From Chelonoidis abingdonii (lineage: Eukaryota > Chordata > Testudines > Testudinidae), in NCBI RefSeq assembly GCF_003597395.2, contig NC_133777.1, forward strand, positions 7,598,689 through 7,662,688: DNA of 64,000 bases, given 5' to 3'. The position numbers were made by a program, and so were the translations under genes. The notes beneath the pieces were generated by a model. That model was not told where the DNA came from, did no database searches, and was given only the letters and a program-made list of their open reading frames with translations. This document shows positions 14,164-26,031 of this stretch, piece after piece (the first letter of the stretch is position 1; every line of letters begins with the position of its first letter).

Positions 14164-16060
14164 CTGCTCAAAGCAAAGAAAAGGACATGATTGTTAACAT
14201 GATACACAGTCGCTGTGCATGTAGCCATAAAAGAAGTTAGTGACTGGAATTAGGCAACTGAAGTTGAATGAGACTTTAGCTGAGACAATCTTACACTGAA
14301 ATATCAGTTTTGGTTTTTTTGGGTTTTTTTTTTAAAAACAGATCCTCCAAGTAAGTGGTTTGAGAACAGAATACACTGGACACATTATTTAAATTATAGG
14401 CACCTTTTATAGTTTTCATTCTTGCAAGTTCCTATTTTTGTGATTATTAGCCTGCATTATGAATAATGTCATACTGAGGACAGAAATGAGCAGTACTCAA
14501 ATCTACTCTGGATAGCACACCAGAATCTCTAAAAACGTATTTGCTCTAGATCGAAGACATATCCACACATGTAAGGAGCCAACAAGCATATTTGTACATT
14601 CTACCCTTATGTAGAATTAGGGAAAACAAAAAACAATTGGCCATTGGAAAAAATAAATCAACGTCTACTATTAACTACCCCTAGATACCGATGTATGGTA
14701 ATTGCTGGTGAGTAGTGGCCACTACACATTAAAACTTTGTCTATACGGGGAAATTTACTGGAATGTACATACCAGTATGTCATGTACTGCTGTCAAAGCA
14801 ACATAAGCTAAATCAGAAAAGGGCATTTTTATTTCTCAGTAAGTGTGGCCACATGGGAAGTTACTCTAGTATAACTATACTGCTATAGTTATAGCAGCAT
14901 TGTCTATGTGGGCAAATTTACCAGCAAAACTATCTCTGTGTCAAGAGTTCCTCCTGTAAATATAAAAGTTCAATTCCAAATTTACTAACTGAAGTGACAT
15001 TTCATTTCAAACAAGTGAAATATGTATCATTTGACCTTCCCTGCCCTTTGAAGAAGCATTCTCCAGCAAGGGTGCCCTGCAAGACCATGCTAACTGTTGA
15101 CAAGACCTCAGTAAGTGACACTACTGTTTATGTTTGAGGTATATTTTCCAACAAAACTCTTCCATCACATGAAAAAGAATATGCAGAGGATTAAAAAAAA
15201 AAAAAAAAAGCAGTGTGTGTTATCTCACTACCGTGGGGAGAAAAGTTTTTTGTTTTTAAATTATTTCCGGGTTTCTCTTTGCTCTTTTCCTGTGAGCTTT
15301 TTCACACCAGTAAAATTGCAAAAACTGTGCAACAAGGTGGCTAGAGGAATTGTACTGTCTCTTTTGGGGTTAGCTGTAAGTGAAATTTGGTCTAAATTAT
15401 TTTTTCACTATCCTCATTTGTGTACAAAGCTCTGCAGTCTTTTGCCAAATTTCTCTGCAAATAAAGTTCTCTTCTTCTATAAGCCCCTATATTCTCAACA
15501 AGAAACTATACCAATGCAGCTCAACAATGCAAAAAAGCCTTCTGTAAATAAGATGATCAATAGGTAACTGATGCCAACAAGAATGACACCAGGAGACTGG
15601 AGTGATAATTGAAATCTGCTGATGCAGCTACTGTTCAACATTATTCAGGAAACTGCAGCAATAAAACTTCTCTGTTCTGTCACTCCTTACAATTAGTCTC
15701 AGAGCTCTCTGGTCATTTTAACCAAGAGCACTCTCTATAATTACTCCACTGCAGACACTAGACCTGCCAGCAGATTTTAAATTCTTTAGTGCTTCATTAG
15801 GATGAAAGGAATCTAAAAGAAACTATCAAATTATTGGCTATTACCACATGGAAACTGGAAACACACCCAATCATAGTACTGTTAAATATATAGTACAAAA
15901 GCTTCACTCATACTATATTTAGTAGTAGTCCCTATGTCTTTTACTTAGCAAATTTTTATTATTTACAGACAAGGATGCTGGAACAATTTGTATACTGGGG
16001 GAGCTGAAAGTTATTGAATCCAAACTGTAAATCCTATATATAATGGAAACCACTTCAAGC

Positions 16061-17284
16061 CAGGGTGATCAGATGCTCCGTTTTTAAAGGGACAGTCCTG
16101 TATTTAAGACCTCCTGCAGGTGTCCTGACGTTTCTTAAAAATGGGCAAATTGTCTCATATTTTCTGTCCTCCTCTCCCCTCACCAGTATAGGCAAGTCCT
16201 GCTGCTGGCCAGATACCTGCCAATGAGTGGGGGGCTGCAGTGGCTGACAATGGGGGTGGGTGTGCAAGGCTGGTGGCAGAGCTAACATGCAGCGCGTGGG
16301 GCTGGCCACTCCCCCTGCTGGTCTACTGCTTGCTGGCTCCGGGCCAGCAGGGCCCTGCCCCACATCCCATTTCTGGCTGGCACTGGCTGCGTGCTGCAGT
16401 GGCTGGTGAATACAGGCAGGCACCAAATGGTGGTCAGTTATGTGTTGCCTCTGCTGCCCACCCGTCGACCCTTTATGTGCTCCCCCTATCGCTTTCCTCT
16501 CCTTGCTTTGCCCCTTCACCCCCTTAGGCCCGCTGCTCCTCCATATCCCACCTGGCGGGGCATGTCCCGCCCCACCGCTGTGCAGCAAACCAGCCTTTGG
16601 TTGGAGCACTCAGCTCATCAACAACCTGGTGGGCAGGCTCCTTCCTTCCCCTATGGCTGGGCTGGCACCCCAGGAATGCCCCAAACCCTCCGGCCCGGGC
16701 ACATGTGCCAAAGCCCCACACTGCACTGGCATGGAGAAGCTTCTCTGTCCCTCAGCTAAGCTCTGGAGTGGTGGTCGGTGAGTGATTTCCAGACCATTCC
16801 TGCCCCGAACCGGCAGGCTCCACAGCAGCTCCCGGGGAAGGGGCTTAGCACCCTCTTCACCTCCCCTCCCCCGGGGTCCTGCCTCGAGGAAGCACAGTGC
16901 TGTTCTATCCCCTAGACACTCTCCCCTACAAAGCCACCTCTCTGGCGGAGGTCGCGGAAGCCCTTGCAGTCAGGTTCCCTGGGCCCTGGTGAACAACACA
17001 ACCTTGGAGCTTAACCCCTTGCTGCCTGCACTATAGCCGGAGGCAGCTGGGTTACATAGGTGGCCAACAGCAGCCTGGAGGTGTTAGTTGTGTGTCAAGA
17101 AGGTAAAGATAAGGTGGTAAATAAAAAGAATCCAGCTATGCGGTATTTCTTTTTAACAGGGACTCAGTCAACTTGATACGAATTTGAATGTTTGTACTGC
17201 ATAGTTCTGATTAATTGCTGTTGAACTCGCTTGAATATGAGTAATTTTTACCAAGTGTCCATATTTCCCTGTGCCAAATACCTA
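16061..17284. mobile_element. Non-autonomous hAT element, 1.2 kb, GC-rich interior
   Basis: Flanked by perfect 8-bp direct repeats CTTCAAGC (16053-16060 and 17285-17292), as expected for a hAT insertion. The left end CAGGGTGATCAGATGC is a variant of the terminus seen in the MITE at 20925-21048 (TAGGGTGACCAGACAG). The right end (caagtgtccatatttccct) resembles, from memory, the other end of the same turtle family but is partly deleted. The interior (about 16200-17000) is unusually GC-rich and keeps several frames open on both strands. None encodes a recognisable transposase. Confidence 0.72.
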
Positions 17285-20200
17285 CTTCAAGCCAGGGAGA
17301 GCGGCAGCACCCCTCGCACATCTAGTTCCAGCACCTATGCTTACAGATTACCAATGTAAGTGCAATTCTACAGGCACATTACCTTTGTGAAACAGAAACA
17401 AATCAACCAATGCCAATATAGACCCTAGAAGGACCTGACTAATTGCATCTTCTACTGTGGTAAATATATATTTTTCTAATTTTAGAGTGCGCTTACCAAA
17501 GAAAATGTAGATGTATGTGACAATATGTTGTCCTCATCGTTCTCCAACCTACAAAGACCACTGTGTCCCGCTCTATGTTGAGAAATGGAAACATAGTTGT
17601 GCTTCTAAACCTTGAGCTCATTGGAATATAATTTGTGTGCTTATATCTAAGGACTAAAAGAATCTCACTAAGGAAAAACTACTAAAAACTCTTTCATCAA
17701 TAAATATTTAAGTGCTAGCAATTTTGTATATTTAATACTTGACATTTTAAAGCTTTGTCATTACTGATGTTTAATTATAACTAGTGTAAGGTTCTCTAGT
17801 ACTTTAAGTATTTCAGGAGACTCTACTGCAAAGCAGAACATGGAAAAAAGTGACTTTGCTGCATACAAACATATGCAGCCATTTAGTTCTAGAGCTCAGA
17901 CATTACAAAGAGCTAACAGAGCTAACCAGGTACAAGGTATGCTTATAAAGCACACACTGATCTCTTCTGCGCTTTTGAAGGTGGCTAACAAAAATGCCAG
18001 GTTATGCCTTTTTTGCTCTTTGTGATGTATAAAATGGCCTAAAACGTATATTTTTTCAAAAAACCTTCAAAAATCTCCTCATTTATTCTCTTTGAAATAT
18101 CAAGAATGTCAAGTTTGGTCTTCTCTAGTTTTATTGGCAAACTCTTTGGGGCTCTCAGAGATGTGTACTGTGGGCTTTCCACAGATCTCAACTCAAGGGG
18201 CAGTAGTGCAAACTCCTTAACAGACATCTATTTCTTCCAACTGTTTGCAGGCTGAGGTCTCTGTTTTTAGATATGCCCTGCCCTAGTATTTTTACACTGG
18301 CTCATGGCTACCTCTAGTAGTAATGTGTATGGGATTTCTAGATTTCGTCAGACATTTTACACAATTAGCACTCAGCAGCAATATACAGCAACCTCGACTC
18401 ATTGGACAGAGCTAGAACAGGTAGACCCCACAGACTATACCACTGCAGGGATGCTCTTCTCCCACCAAAAATGGATGTGTGGAGCTGTTCCAGCTATGGG
18501 AATAAACAAAAGTATTTGGGCAATCTTGCATACATACCAAATTAACATTTTCTCTGCAAGTAAGAGTTCTTATACATCTAATTCCTGTTTTGGACTCCAT
18601 TCCAACTGGAAAAATTAAAAAAGCTTCATTTATGAATTATTTTTCAACTTAACCCTAAACAGACAGGAAGTCTACAGTGGAGGATGGGGGAAGAATATGT
18701 TTTGGTTTTTAATACCAATATCTATCCTAGGTCCCTCAACACTCAGTAGTGTTTCATGCAACTTGGAAGATCTCAATTTCACAAGCATGGATATAAATTC
18801 GATCCTTGTTTTAGAAGCAATAATTTATTATGGTTTACGGCATGGGCACAATTTCCATGGAACTTTACTGTGTATGGAACTTTAAGGATACCATAGGTTT
18901 GTAAGGCGTTTCTACTGTATAAATCTACAAGATGCTTTACTGAGCATATGGTATTAATTCCCATAATTTCTTCTTTCTACTTTTCTTTAACTCTTGACTT
19001 TATAAAAACATTGCCTAGACTCTCAAATAGAGGACAATACTGCATGTGCCCAATAAAGCCCCAGTCTGTGATGTTTGGCATAAAGGCCTTAAGATACTTT
19101 TTCTTCCCTTTTTGGAGGTTTCAGCCAGAATTTACTTACTTTTATTTTCTACACAAACCATTTCAACACAGACTAACATCTTAGACATTAGAGTAATAAG
19201 TCTTCTCATTCTCCTCTTTTTCCTGTGTGTTTCTATTTCTAAATTCTCTCTACCTAGTTGTACTGTATTCTTTTGCAGCCTCACAGGGGTGGGTAATGAT
19301 AGGAAAAGAGAAGGCTTTGTTCTTTACATTGTGTGAGTGCATGCACCACGACCTGCAATATCCCCAGTTGCTCCCGCTATTCCAGTCACAAGTAGATGGA
19401 GACAGACACCCTGCTAATCATGCCATATTGCAAGGTCATTCTGAAAAGTGAATAAATATCACCTAGGGACTAGACCATCACTGAACTCATTTTCATTGGT
19501 ACACCAAAAGGAAACAAGTGAAAAGCTAGTACATGAATCCATTAAGCCAACTAGCTCACTGAACAGATTCTATATATTTTTATTTTTGATTTTTTAAAAA
19601 TCCAGTTTCAACTACATTGGCCATTCCCAAACCCTTTTTATTCTTCCTGCGATGCAGTACAACTGGTTTAATTATATTATTATTTCACTGAGAGGCAAAC
19701 TGCATGAGCTAAAATGTTAATAGATGTAATTATACATTTTAAAAACAAACACTAGAAATTTCATGCTGAAATATTTGCAAAGCTGCGCCTAGTGAATTTA
19801 CAGGGAAAGAACTAGTCCCTTGATGTAAACAGTGACAAACAGCTGACACCTTCATTGCTCACCATCAATCTATTTCAACCAGAAGGAACTTGTCACTTCC
19901 AAACATGCAAATGCAGTGGACATTTATCATGGAGAAACCACTGGTACAACCTACACAACTGATCCGAAACTCAAAAGCAGGACAACATTATTTCTTTAGG
20001 GATCACAATGGGCAAAATTCACTCTGATTTTCAGATTGCAGATCTCACTTTTTTTAGTTTTCTAAGCTGAACTTATTTGCATGCTCTCACTAGAGTCCCT
20101 AGCATTCCATTTGGATAAGATCATGCCTTCAGGAAAGGGGGGTGGAGGAGCGATAAAATTAACCCTTGCCCTGATTGTCTGACATTTAATAAGATGGCTT

Positions 20201-20924
20201 GAGACAACTGCATCAATTAACCCCCGAGAGAAAGCCAGGTAAAAACCAGATCACACTGAAAACCAGAGATAGAATTTGAACTGCAGTTACCCTGGTAATT
20301 AAATTACAAAAGATTCCTTCATAAGAGTCACACTGCTGAATCTCTATTGGTTAGCCCTCCCTGATCACTGGAAATGCAACATTCTGTATAAATGCATGTG
20401 TGTTTTTAGTGAGGGGACTGGAGATAAGCAGTTCAGTGCTTAATTATAAGACATTAGATGGAAATGTGTGTGTGCAGATATTCAAAATGTTCCCACAGGG
20501 AAAAAGGGGCTTCTAATAAAAAAGCTGAAAGATTTATCCAATGTAGCCAATAATATAAATATTTACTATTCACAGATAGGAGAAAATATTCTGGAGTTGG
20601 GTAATCAACAGCACAGTTTTGCTTCTGAGGGACTGGGTGTTAAAATTTTTACTTCTAGGTGCTTGTGTGGTAATTCTCTCTCCCATATCACTTACAGTAT
20701 CCCTCCCCAACATTAGACTCTTACAATAACCTAAATACCTCAATATGAGGTACAGAGATGAACACAGATCACTGCAGTCCTGTCTCTACAATCTGGTATT
20801 TTAAACAGCTGTAATTCTATACTCCTTCATGGTATCATAAACCTCGCAATATGAATTACACAAGATTTGGTGAAAACACAGGTATGGATTTTGATTTGAG
20901 GAATTTTCAAAACTGCCTGTGGAA

Positions 20925-21048
20925 TAGGGTGACCAGACAGCAAATGTGAAAAGCCAGGATGGGGGTTGGGGGGTAATAGGCTTCTATATAAGAAAAAGCC
21001 TCAAATATTGGGACTGTCCCTGTAAAATCAGGACATCTGGTCACTCTA
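20925..21048. mobile_element. hAT MITE, 124 bp, with 8-bp target duplication
   Basis: Terminal inverted repeats TAGGGTGACCAGA (left) and the complement of TAGAGTGACCAGA (right), flanked by perfect 8-bp direct repeats CTGTGGAA (20917-20924 and 21049-21056). A G run (ggatgggggttggggggtaa) lies in the left half. This is a compact, complete element of a family common in turtle genomes. Confidence 0.88.
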
Positions 21049-21109
21049 CTGTGGAATTTAGAAGCATAATCCACACTGAAATTGATGCAAGTTGTGCATT
21101 TAAAACCTC

Positions 21110-21210
21110 TCCGGGACTGGGACAGTTTTTTATGTTCCAGGTTTGTATGATGTCTAGCACAATGGGGTCCAGACTCCTATACATTACACTCGTACAAACA
21201 ATAAATCCCC
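21110..21210 (+). repeat. Degraded interspersed repeat
   Basis: The words gtctagcacaatggggtcc and acaaacaataaat follow the order of a common amniote repeat whose usual form contains 'tagcacaatggggtcctgg'. A similar decayed piece (cttagggcagggaccatgtg) lies near 53400-53480. Class not determined. Confidence 0.4.
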
Positions 21211-22319
21211 AGGCAGCTTTTCCAATCTCACCCCCAATTCATGACATGGTAGTCATGTCCTCCTCGCCTATCCACCCTTTTCAAAGGGACGATAGGGCTA
21301 ACAGAGCACCAAAATTATTACAAGCCAATGGGATGACGTAATGTTTATATCAATCTGATGAAGGCACATCAAGCTGACTGTAGATGATATTAGTACCTAT
21401 ATACTTGGCTTTTTACAAATCAAATCGGATTTGCAAATTGATAGCCTACAGAAATTGGTATTTCCACTCAGTGCCTCGAATACTTACCTATGCAGAGTGG
21501 TATCCCCTGCCTGTGATATTCTGACTGACCACATCTAGTGTGAATTATCCTCTAGCTGCTTCCTACAGGAGCACCACTTTCCTTCTCTCCCACCTGTAGT
21601 TCAACATCCTCAGTAGTAAATAGGAAATGAGCCCACGTACAGGAAGTTTAATATGTAATTAGTTAATGTTTGTAAAGCACTTTGAAAGTTCAAATTGCTA
21701 TATAAAGTGTTAAGCACCATCTCAGAAACCAACAACTTTCTAGTAGAACATTTAAAAAAGGACTTCACTTCCCCACACAAGATTGACTGATCCACAATAA
21801 ACAAGAGAGTTATCTTTGGCAAAGTGAAACCTACTGAATAGCAGTAAGTCGATTTTAGGTGTGGCTGGACTTCTATGCCTTGAAATATAAACATATACTA
21901 AAACATACTCTGAATACAGACATTATTTCGAAGCAACATGCACCTACCTTCTATCAGCATAAACTACAGTTTTAACCAAGCAAAGAAAAGTTCTGAGCAT
22001 TTCATTTGCTTACCATGAAAGCAGGTCTCTCACGAAGGGGGAAAAAGGCACAGGGCAGATGAAGAAAGTTCATCTTAAAACCTAAAATCAAAGTCGCCTA
22101 CAATCCTATCATGTGGTCTTATATTTCTGAGTTAGAAATAAGACTGCAAAAGTACCTTCAACACAGTGAGTCACAAAGTAAACATCTTTCAATGCCTATC
22201 ATGCAGCAAAAGCCTACTGAGAGGAGGTGGAAACTTCAGAAAGGTATACTGCAAAGCCAGGCATCTTGTTGAACAAAGAGAAAGAGTATATGCACAAACA
22301 GGCACTGGCCTTTGTTTTT

Positions 22320-22545
22320 ACCAGTGGGTGCTCGTCTCCCCCTTTGCCCTCGCCCACGTGCAAGCAGTGGGAGGGTTCTCAGGGGGAAGAGGCTGAACAG
22401 GGGTGGGGCCTCCGGAGGAGGTGGCTGAGCAGGGGTGGGGCCCACAACAGATAAATCCAGCCCTGTGGGTGCTGAGCACTCCCTATTTTTTTTTCAGTGT
22501 GTGCTTGAACCCTGGAGCACCCACGGAGTTGATGACTATGCATGT
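22320..22545 (+). repeat. GC-rich turtle interspersed repeat (possible MITE)
   Basis: Contains two tandem near-copies of a motif with gcaggggtggggcc (around 22395-22445), then gtgggtgctgagcactccct, a T run and ctggagcacccacggagtt. The words gtgggtgctc (left) and gagcaccca (right) form an inverted pair near the ends, suggesting a TIR element. No target duplication was resolved. Confidence 0.55.
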
Positions 22546-23067
22546 ACACACTGTACATACTGTACCAACGTGGTTGCTTCCGATTATCCTCCTGCAATTA
22601 ATGTGTTTTGGTATAGGAGAGGCTAGCAAATGTTTTTAAAGGAAGGAATACACAGAATTAAGATCCTTACAGTATTTACACTAACAAATGTAACCCTGTG
22701 CCTTAAGGTACAATGGTACATACTGTAGTTTCGCTCACTCTCCTCTCCACTACCAGAGCCTGTGACAGATTCCTCAGTTAGACTTTGGACCTTATACATA
22801 AGATGGACTCGCTTAGCTTTAACAGTGCCCTTACAAGGTTTCTTACTCGGTCCTTACTCAGACAACTTCCGATGACTTCAGTGGCTGCTTTGCCTGAATA
22901 AGGACCACAGGACTGGATTCAACTATTCTTTGACAACAAATTCACATTCCCTTTTTATCACTGTATTTTGTCATCTGATAAACGTAAATGAAATTTATGA
23001 TGCCTCTCTGCATAAGAAAAGTTGTGGAAAGTTACAGGGTGCTGCTGTAGTGGTGAACGGTACTCAC

Positions 23068-23237
23068 CTCCTGAAAAAGTGTAGACATTTCACAGACCAG
23101 ACATGAGCTGGGGCTTTGCATTTCACATTTGTGCCTGTCGGAGAGGAAGAAATCTCGCAGTAGTGGAGTGTGGGTAAGTGCCTGGACAATACAGTTCATA
23201 AAACATGTGTTCCCAAGATTGATGAGCCCTCGTAGAC
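23068..23237 (-). CDS. USP22: USP22 coding exon (catalytic Cys box, probably exon 5)
   Basis: A 170-nt minus-strand exon encoding [20 protein letters not shown], the Cys box of the USP catalytic domain, then the [13 protein letters not shown] stretch and [13 protein letters not shown] at its end. It corresponds to human residues about 174-230. The nucleophilic cysteine (human Cys185, in NTC) is the TGT codon at 23203-23205 on the minus strand. All expected residues are present, so the enzyme should be active. The acceptor is a strong TCTCTCTTTCAG and the donor GAG|GTGAGT. Phase 1 in, phase 0 out. It is the first exon of the catalytic domain and is separated from the linker exon by a 35-kb intron. 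Confidence 0.98.
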
Positions 23238-25314
23238 CTGAAAGAGAGAAAGGGAAGGGGAAGTATAAGTACTGCTGAGTTAAAAACAAAACAGAACTGA
23301 GCATTTCAGTCATTTGCATCATTTGATATATTCAAAATTCTGCCCCTCAACGTCTTAGGAGATTTTATATCCTGTAATAATTTATGATCAATTCAGCCAC
23401 CAGTAAACCAGAAAGTGCTACAAGTTTACAATTTTTTTTTTTTGCAAATATGGGTTTTGTGGGGCTAGGGAGGAACCCCAAAAAACAAAACCCCACAAAC
23501 AAAAAAATGAATTGCCACTTGTGTTACTGATCAAAGAAGCTAATGGTTAAAGAGTATGGTAACAAGCACGCTCCAGACACCTAGAATGACACATTTTGTC
23601 AACATGCCATAATGTTGATCAACTGAAGCAAACAAAAATATTCACAGCTCAACACAAAAAAGATTTTCTTCATGTAGGGCACTAGGCCAAATCATGCTTC
23701 TGTAATTTTATTATGCGCCATTTTATCTTGCAGTTACAATTTTCTTGTCTGAAACACATCGTAGATAACAAGGTGTTGTTTTTCCTGCCTAGCTGTGCAG
23801 ATGAGGAGATGGTGCTGACAGTGGCAGACCATACCCAGGCCATTAGGCCCAGTTTATAACAGTGCTGATTTTACAGAGGTTGGGTGTCTGAACACAGCAC
23901 TTTTAAATTAAGTAAAAGTCTAAGGATGTTGCTACCTAGCTCAGCTCAAATAACAGACAAGTGAACATTAATTAACAGCACAGAGGTCTGGGTTCAAACC
24001 CACAGAAGCCAAATGCAGGTATGCCCTATAATGCCCATAGATAATATCTTGTGCATGAAAGCCAAGATGCTTAAAGAGAACACCCTTTTTTGCACACCAT
24101 GAAGAGGCCACAAATAGGGAATGCTTTTCAGTTGCTTGCAAAGCTCATTTGAGAAGAAAACCATGCTCAGCTTCCTGTGTTTGTCCCCAAGACACTGACA
24201 CAACTACCTCTATGAAGTAGTTGTGAGCCAGAAAGAAAAGCATCATGAGGACGAACATGATTATTTTAAATATACAACGATCCTTAAAGACACAATCACA
24301 AAACAAAAGAAAATGCTCTGATATTAGTGACAGGTAAAATAACCGCATTTCCTCTTGTGCAACACAAATGGAGCCGTTGGAGGCACTGCAAACCCGAAAA
24401 GAAATGATTTGCCAGAACTGGAGAATTTTCCTGCCATTCCATGAAAAGACACCAGATGGCAATGCGGAGGTGATTAAAAATGCTGCAGTTCTCTTGCAAT
24501 ATACCATATAGTGCTCAAAAAGCCTTTTAGCTTCCTTCACCAGGAGGGGAGTGTGGTCCCGTTGCTAGGTTACTGTAGACATTATTGTGTTGAACTGCAT
24601 ATTGAATTTAGGTGATGGATACACAGCTCTCCTACATCATCTCTCCAGCATGCAATATGACACTGCCCTGCCCCTCCAGCATCCTGTTGCTTCTGTTTAT
24701 TCTGTAGTGCAGCGCATAAAAAGGTTTCCATTTACATTACAGTAATTTCTGTCGGGCAGGAAGCACACTGTAATCATTTGTTTTATTATCACGCTGGGAG
24801 GCAGAGCAACTGAATGAGCCACATTAGCAACTTGTTAAATAGTTAATTTGTCGTAGCACACTTAAGTATAGTAGGATGCTGCAGACAGCAGAATAATCCG
24901 ACTAGCTCACGCATCTCTGTGCACCATGTCGAGATACAGAGATATTCATGCTGGGGTAAAAGTCATTGTCTTTGATCAACAGTGCTTTCTTAGCGCCCCC
25001 GTTATCACTAGATTAGAACTAACTATTTGCTGTGCAACGACTGAGGCCTTGGGAAAACCCTGGCAGGGGATATTTAGCACTTGTCTGTCTGAGCAGGAGT
25101 GCTTGTCTAAGCATGAGAAAGTCTCCATTGTCCCTTGCAAACATTAGCCCCTATAATTAGTGACAGAATTCAAACCAAGTCTGTGCCGTACAGAAGCCTG
25201 TGACGGGATCCCTGGAGCCTCTATTTAGTTGAAAAAATGGTATTGCACATAGGTATTTATATCCTATTACTTTTGTTTTTGGTGTCTGATTTAGTGCTCC
25301 CAAATAAAGGTAAA

Positions 25315-25577
25315 CAGTATAGACAGCTTTTTTGAATTCATTTATTGAGCACTGTATATTACATGCCTCTGGCTGAACCTTGCTTTGCTATGATCACAGG
25401 CAGCACCTTCTTCAAGATGGTCACCAGAAGACAAGCTGCAGATTTCCCTATTCGGAAGGTTGGCTTGGTTACTTTCTACATGGTTGCACAAATTGTTTTG
25501 ATGTCAGTTTTGCATGCGTCCGAATGTGGTGCTTCATATGGAGCCATAATAGCTTGACTGAGTTGAGATTTGGCGAC
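25315..25577 (-). other. Exon-like segment C: candidate alternative terminal exon with poly(A) signal
   Basis: On the minus strand an acceptor (TGTGTGTGTTACAG) opens a segment that stays open in the frame delivered by segment B until TAA at 25469-25471. The AATAAA hexamer follows at 25341-25346 (minus strand), about 125 nt after the stop, so cleavage would fall near 25315-25330. A second frame of the segment is also open (VAKSQLSQAIMAPYEAPHSD, then a stop). I recognise no protein family. If used, it would be the last exon of a short USP22 isoform or of an independent minus-strand transcript. There is no transcript evidence in the sequence itself. Confidence 0.35.
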
Positions 25578-25671
25578 CTGTAACACACACAAATAGTGCT
25601 GAAATTTAGATACCCCTGACCCTAATGACCACTCTGCAAATGGAGCTTTGTAGAAAAAGATGTGGACTTAC

Positions 25672-25743
25672 TTGGCTGGGGTGACACTCAGTGTAGCCTT
25701 CAGGCAGCAATGAATGCAGCAGCCACAATACGATTTGAGTTTT
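25672..25743 (-). other. Exon-like segment B (72 nt)
   Basis: A 72-nt segment with strong borders on the minus strand: acceptor CTATTTCTTTTCAG and donor CCAA|GTAAGTCC. It is open in two of three frames. In the frame arriving from segment A it encodes RKLKSYCGCCIHCC and onwards; in the other, KTQIVLWLLHSLLPEG and onwards. It is 89 nt from segment A and 94 nt from segment C, short but workable intron lengths. Function unknown. Confidence 0.35.
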
Positions 25744-25832
25744 CTGAAAAGAAATAGAACAGTGCATTGAATGAGAGGTAAGATACTGCACCACAGATCA
25801 ACGTTCTCCTGTAAGGATTACAGCATCCTTAC

Positions 25833-25914
25833 CTTGGAAAAACACGGTTAAATTTTATGTATATAGGGTCAACTGTGGCTGGGACTTGGTTCAAAATACT
25901 CCTGTTTGTAATTC
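25833..25914 (-). other. Exon-like segment A (82 nt)
   Basis: An 82-nt segment on the minus strand with a near-ideal acceptor (ATTTTTTCTTTTTCAG, with a possible branch point TCTAAAAC upstream) and a strong donor (CCAAG|GTAAGG). It is open in one frame only, and that frame starts with two bases, exactly what the phase-1 end of the USP22 exon at 58212-58313 requires. The encoded piece begins ITNRSILNQVPATVDPIYIK and I do not recognise it. Splicing it directly to the catalytic-Cys exon instead would shift the frame and hit a stop inside that exon, so it could also be a poison exon. Confidence 0.35.
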
Positions 25915-26009
25915 CTGAAAAAGAAAAAATGATGTTTTAGACATAACAGGCAGTGTAAAATGAAAGACTGTCTTAGTACAGAGACGCCTTATGCTGTACC
26001 TGGGCCATT

Positions 26010-26031
26010 AAAAAAAAAAAAAAAAAAAAAA
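26010..26031. repeat. Poly-A run (22 nt)
   Basis: Uninterrupted A22 on the plus strand. It could be the tail of a decayed retroposed sequence, but I found no identifiable body upstream and no target duplication. Confidence 0.9.

Larger units (their letters stand above)
14164..23067 (-). other. USP22: USP22 intron (8.9 kb)
   Basis: GT-AG intron with donor GTGAGT at 23062-23067. It holds a large hAT element (16061-17284), a hAT MITE (20925-21048), a G-rich turtle repeat (about 22320-22545), a poly-A run (15193-15209) and part of a degraded repeat near 21110-21210. Around 14735-14945 a 25-bp motif, ttgtctatacggggaaattt and a variant near 14911, occurs twice in direct orientation and probably marks a decayed MITE. 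I see no exon or RNA gene in the remaining AT-rich sequence. Confidence 0.85.

Noticed and set aside
16055..16785. Several ORFs of 62-184 codons on both strands
   Set aside because: All lie in the GC-rich interior of a hAT element where stops are rare; frames overlap on both strands and none resembles a transposase.
24145..24540. 131-codon minus-strand ORF
   Set aside because: No recognisable domain, no splice context and a length expected by chance in 64 kb of AT-rich intron.
25996..26031. Processed pseudogene ending at the A22 run
   Set aside because: No recognisable coding body upstream on the plus strand and no flanking duplication seen.
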